A stretch of 32,622 nt of DNA, from NCBI GenBank assembly GCA_903885855.1, contig CAISKG010000538.1:1-32622 (forward strand), read 5' to 3'. How positions within the stretch are numbered: position 1 is the stretch's first letter; each line of letters begins with the position of its first letter. The notes beneath the pieces are model-generated. The model ran no database searches, had not been told where the DNA came from, and was given only the letters and a program-made list of their open reading frames with translations. The translations under genes and the position numbers were made by a program. Of the stretch, positions 31,363-32,622 are shown piece by piece. This stretch comes from an uncultured Planctomycetaceae bacterium. Its GTDB lineage: Bacteria; Planctomycetota; Planctomycetia; Pirellulales; UBA1268.

Positions 31363-31463
31363 AGGGGGCCCGGCAGTGGAAAGCCACGCCGGCCGGTACG
31401 CGGCCGGTGGGGTCGGGGATGACTTTTTCCACGGACGGCTCGCTGTCCCCGGTGGCCGCGGGC

Positions 31464-32570
31464 TCACGTTCCCTCGTCCTGCCCGTCGTCGCCCTCCTCC
31501 TCCGCGGCGGCCCCGGCGGCGGCGCGGAACAGCCGGTCGCGGACGCCGCGCCAGCCGGGCTCGTCGGGGGGTTCGTCGATGACGATCCGGTCGAGCGACC
31601 GCTTGTCGGCGGCATGGAGCATCGCGTAGAGCAGGGCCGCGTAGGCATCCGGCTCGGCGGGCATGGGCACGACGATCGCGTCCGGAAACGCGGCGGCGAT
31701 CCGCCGGGTGCGCTCCGCCGCCGCGGCGGTGGTCATCCAGACCACGCGCCGCCCCTCGCGGGCAAGCGCCTCGACGCGGTCCGCCGCCCGTGGAACCACC
31801 TCGAGCGCCGTGCGCGGGCAGTAGTGCCGCGCCAGGCGGCCGGGGGAGCGGCTCGCGCCGTCGGCGGCGGTGTCGGCGCCCGCCTCGGCCACCCCGTCGA
31901 GGCCGAGGATCGCGGCGAGCGCCGCCGCGCCCAGCGGCCCCGGGCGCAGGATCAGCGGCGGCGTCACGGTGCAGTCGACCACCGTGGACTCGATGCCGCG
32001 GCCGCAGGGGCCCGCGTCGAGGATCAGGTCGACCTTCGCGCCCAGCCCCTCGAGGACGTGCGCCGCGGTGGTGGGGGAGAGCCGCAGCGACCGGTTGGCG
32101 CTGGGGGCCGCCAGCGGCAGGCCCAGTCGCGTGATGAGCCGCCGGGCGATGGGGTGGTCGGGACAGCGCAGGGCCACGGTCGGGCCGCCGGCCGTGACGC
32201 GATCGGGCACCTCGGTCGATGTGGGCACCACCACCGTCACCGGGCCCGGCCAGCAGGCCGCCGCGACCCGCTCGGCCGCGGCAGGCCAGGCCGCGGCGAG
32301 CCTCCGCGCCATCGGGATCCCGTCGACGTGGACGATGAGCGGGTTGGTGGCGGAGCGCCCCTTGGCGATGTAGATCCGCTCCACCGCCTGCTCGTCGAGC
32401 GCCACCGCGGCCAGGCCGTAGACGGTCTCGGTGGGGATCGCCACCAGCCCGCCGCGGCGCAGCACCGCGCAGGCGCGGTCGATGGCGGCGTCCGTCTCGG
32501 GCGGGGGCTCCGGGGCGCCCGCCGGCCAGCGCACGCGGAGGACGTCGGGCAGGGCATGGTCCATCGGCAC
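31464..32570 (-). CDS. sua5: L-threonylcarbamoyladenylate synthase (Sua5/TsaC type)
   Basis: Sua5 makes threonylcarbamoyl-AMP from threonine, bicarbonate and ATP, the first step of tRNA t6A37 modification. The 368-residue protein has the YrdC core: LRRGGLVAIPTETVYGLAAVA (~40), KGRSATNPLIVH, WPGPVTVVV, VALRCPDHPIARRL, PLAAPSANRS and GRGIESTVVDC. It also has the Sua5-specific C-terminal domain after a linker with SPGRLARHYCPRTALEVV. TsaC proteins lack that C-terminal domain, so the Sua5 form is preferred. The tail is highly acidic (EEEGDDGQDEG). The start is GTG at 32570: GGAG seven bases before it supports this over the in-frame ATG at 32564, where the spacing would be 13. Confidence 0.93.
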   Translation of the reverse strand: MPMDHALPDVLRVRWPAGAPEPPPETDAAIDRACAVLRRGGLVAIPTETVYGLAAVALDEQAVERIYIAKGRSATNPLIVHVDGIPMARRLAAAWPAAAERVAAACWPGPVTVVVPTSTEVPDRVTAGGPTVALRCPDHPIARRLITRLGLPLAAPSANRSLRLSPTTAAHVLEGLGAKVDLILDAGPCGRGIESTVVDCTVTPPLILRPGPLGAAALAAILGLDGVAEAGADTAADGASRSPGRLARHYCPRTALEVVPRAADRVEALAREGRRVVWMTTAAAAERTRRIAAAFPDAIVVPMPAEPDAYAALLYAMLHAADKRSLDRIVIDEPPDEPGWRGVRDRLFRAAAGAAAEEEGDDGQDEGT

Positions 32571-32622
32571 GATCGGGCTCCAGCGAGGCTCGACGGACGG
32601 GCGGGCCGGGCCGGCGCTGCCC

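Noticed and set aside
28696-31467. 923-residue minus-strand ORF as an extended MFS protein
   Set aside because: The part above 30177 is antisense shadow of the epimerase gene; transporter homology begins at 30177.
1-32622. mobile element, prophage or defence island
   Set aside because: No transposase, integrase, recombinase, phage, toxin-antitoxin or restriction motifs were seen; genes are chromosomal housekeeping and envelope types with uniform composition. MazG here is the pyrophosphohydrolase type, not evidence for a toxin system.

Overview
The window reads as a very GC-rich bacterial chromosome segment (roughly 70% G+C by eye). It is almost certainly from a planctomycete of the Pirellulales/Planctomycetales type. 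The best taxonomic markers are a secreted Gly/Ser/Tyr-repeat protein ending in two TIGR03000 modules (a domain known from Planctomycetes), an HTTM-domain membrane protein with its usual small partner, an exported isoaspartyl methyltransferase, and many conserved but unnamed membrane or secreted proteins. I recognise 26 genes. I see no tRNA, rRNA, CRISPR array, transposase, integrase or phage gene, so this looks like core or soft-core chromosome and not an island.

Layout. (1) 1-3.6 kb: the 3' part of a LolA-like secreted protein (+), pdxA (-), a four-helix membrane protein (+) and a ZIP metal transporter (-). Two of the convergent pairs overlap at their 3' ends. (2) 3.9-6.6 kb (+): a GT4 glycosyltransferase fused to a class I methyltransferase, then an FkbM-type methyltransferase; probably surface glycan synthesis. 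(3) 6.7-9.1 kb: a DUF457/YdjM-like membrane protein (-), a 0.7-kb stretch with no convincing gene, and a CvpA-family protein (+). (4) 9.2-14.7 kb (-): HTTM partner, HTTM protein, asd, truA, a small Ser/Thr kinase and accA, tightly packed with ATGA stop/start overlaps. (5) 14.8-26.9 kb (-): a periplasmic adaptor and HME-type RND pump, a MazG-like protein, a large secreted/membrane protein, an ABC ATPase, a secreted FKBP isomerase, a secreted isoaspartyl methyltransferase with an extra C-terminal domain, and the TIGR03000 protein, which has its own candidate promoter and a strong intrinsic terminator. (6) 27.1-32.6 kb: leuA (+), an MFS transporter (-), a TIGR01777-family epimerase (+) and the tRNA t6A synthase Sua5/TsaC (-).

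How the genes fit together. Housekeeping metabolism (PLP, aspartate-family amino acids, leucine, fatty-acid initiation) and tRNA modification (pseudouridine, t6A) are mixed with envelope functions. The most coherent envelope module is the FKBP-PIMT pair: both proteins carry export signals and their genes overlap by ATGA, which suggests a periplasmic protein folding and repair unit. The MazG, membrane-protein and ABC-ATPase genes form another overlapping chain, but no permease is visible. The metal-efflux pair lacks a visible outer-membrane factor.

I found no clear new defence or mobile system. The most unusual signals are a G-rich motif built on GGGGCAGGGG that recurs in several genes in different reading frames, long G/C homopolymers inside genes, the PIMT fusion, a kinase whose DFG motif reads DYA, and two intergenic stretches whose composition differs from their surroundings.
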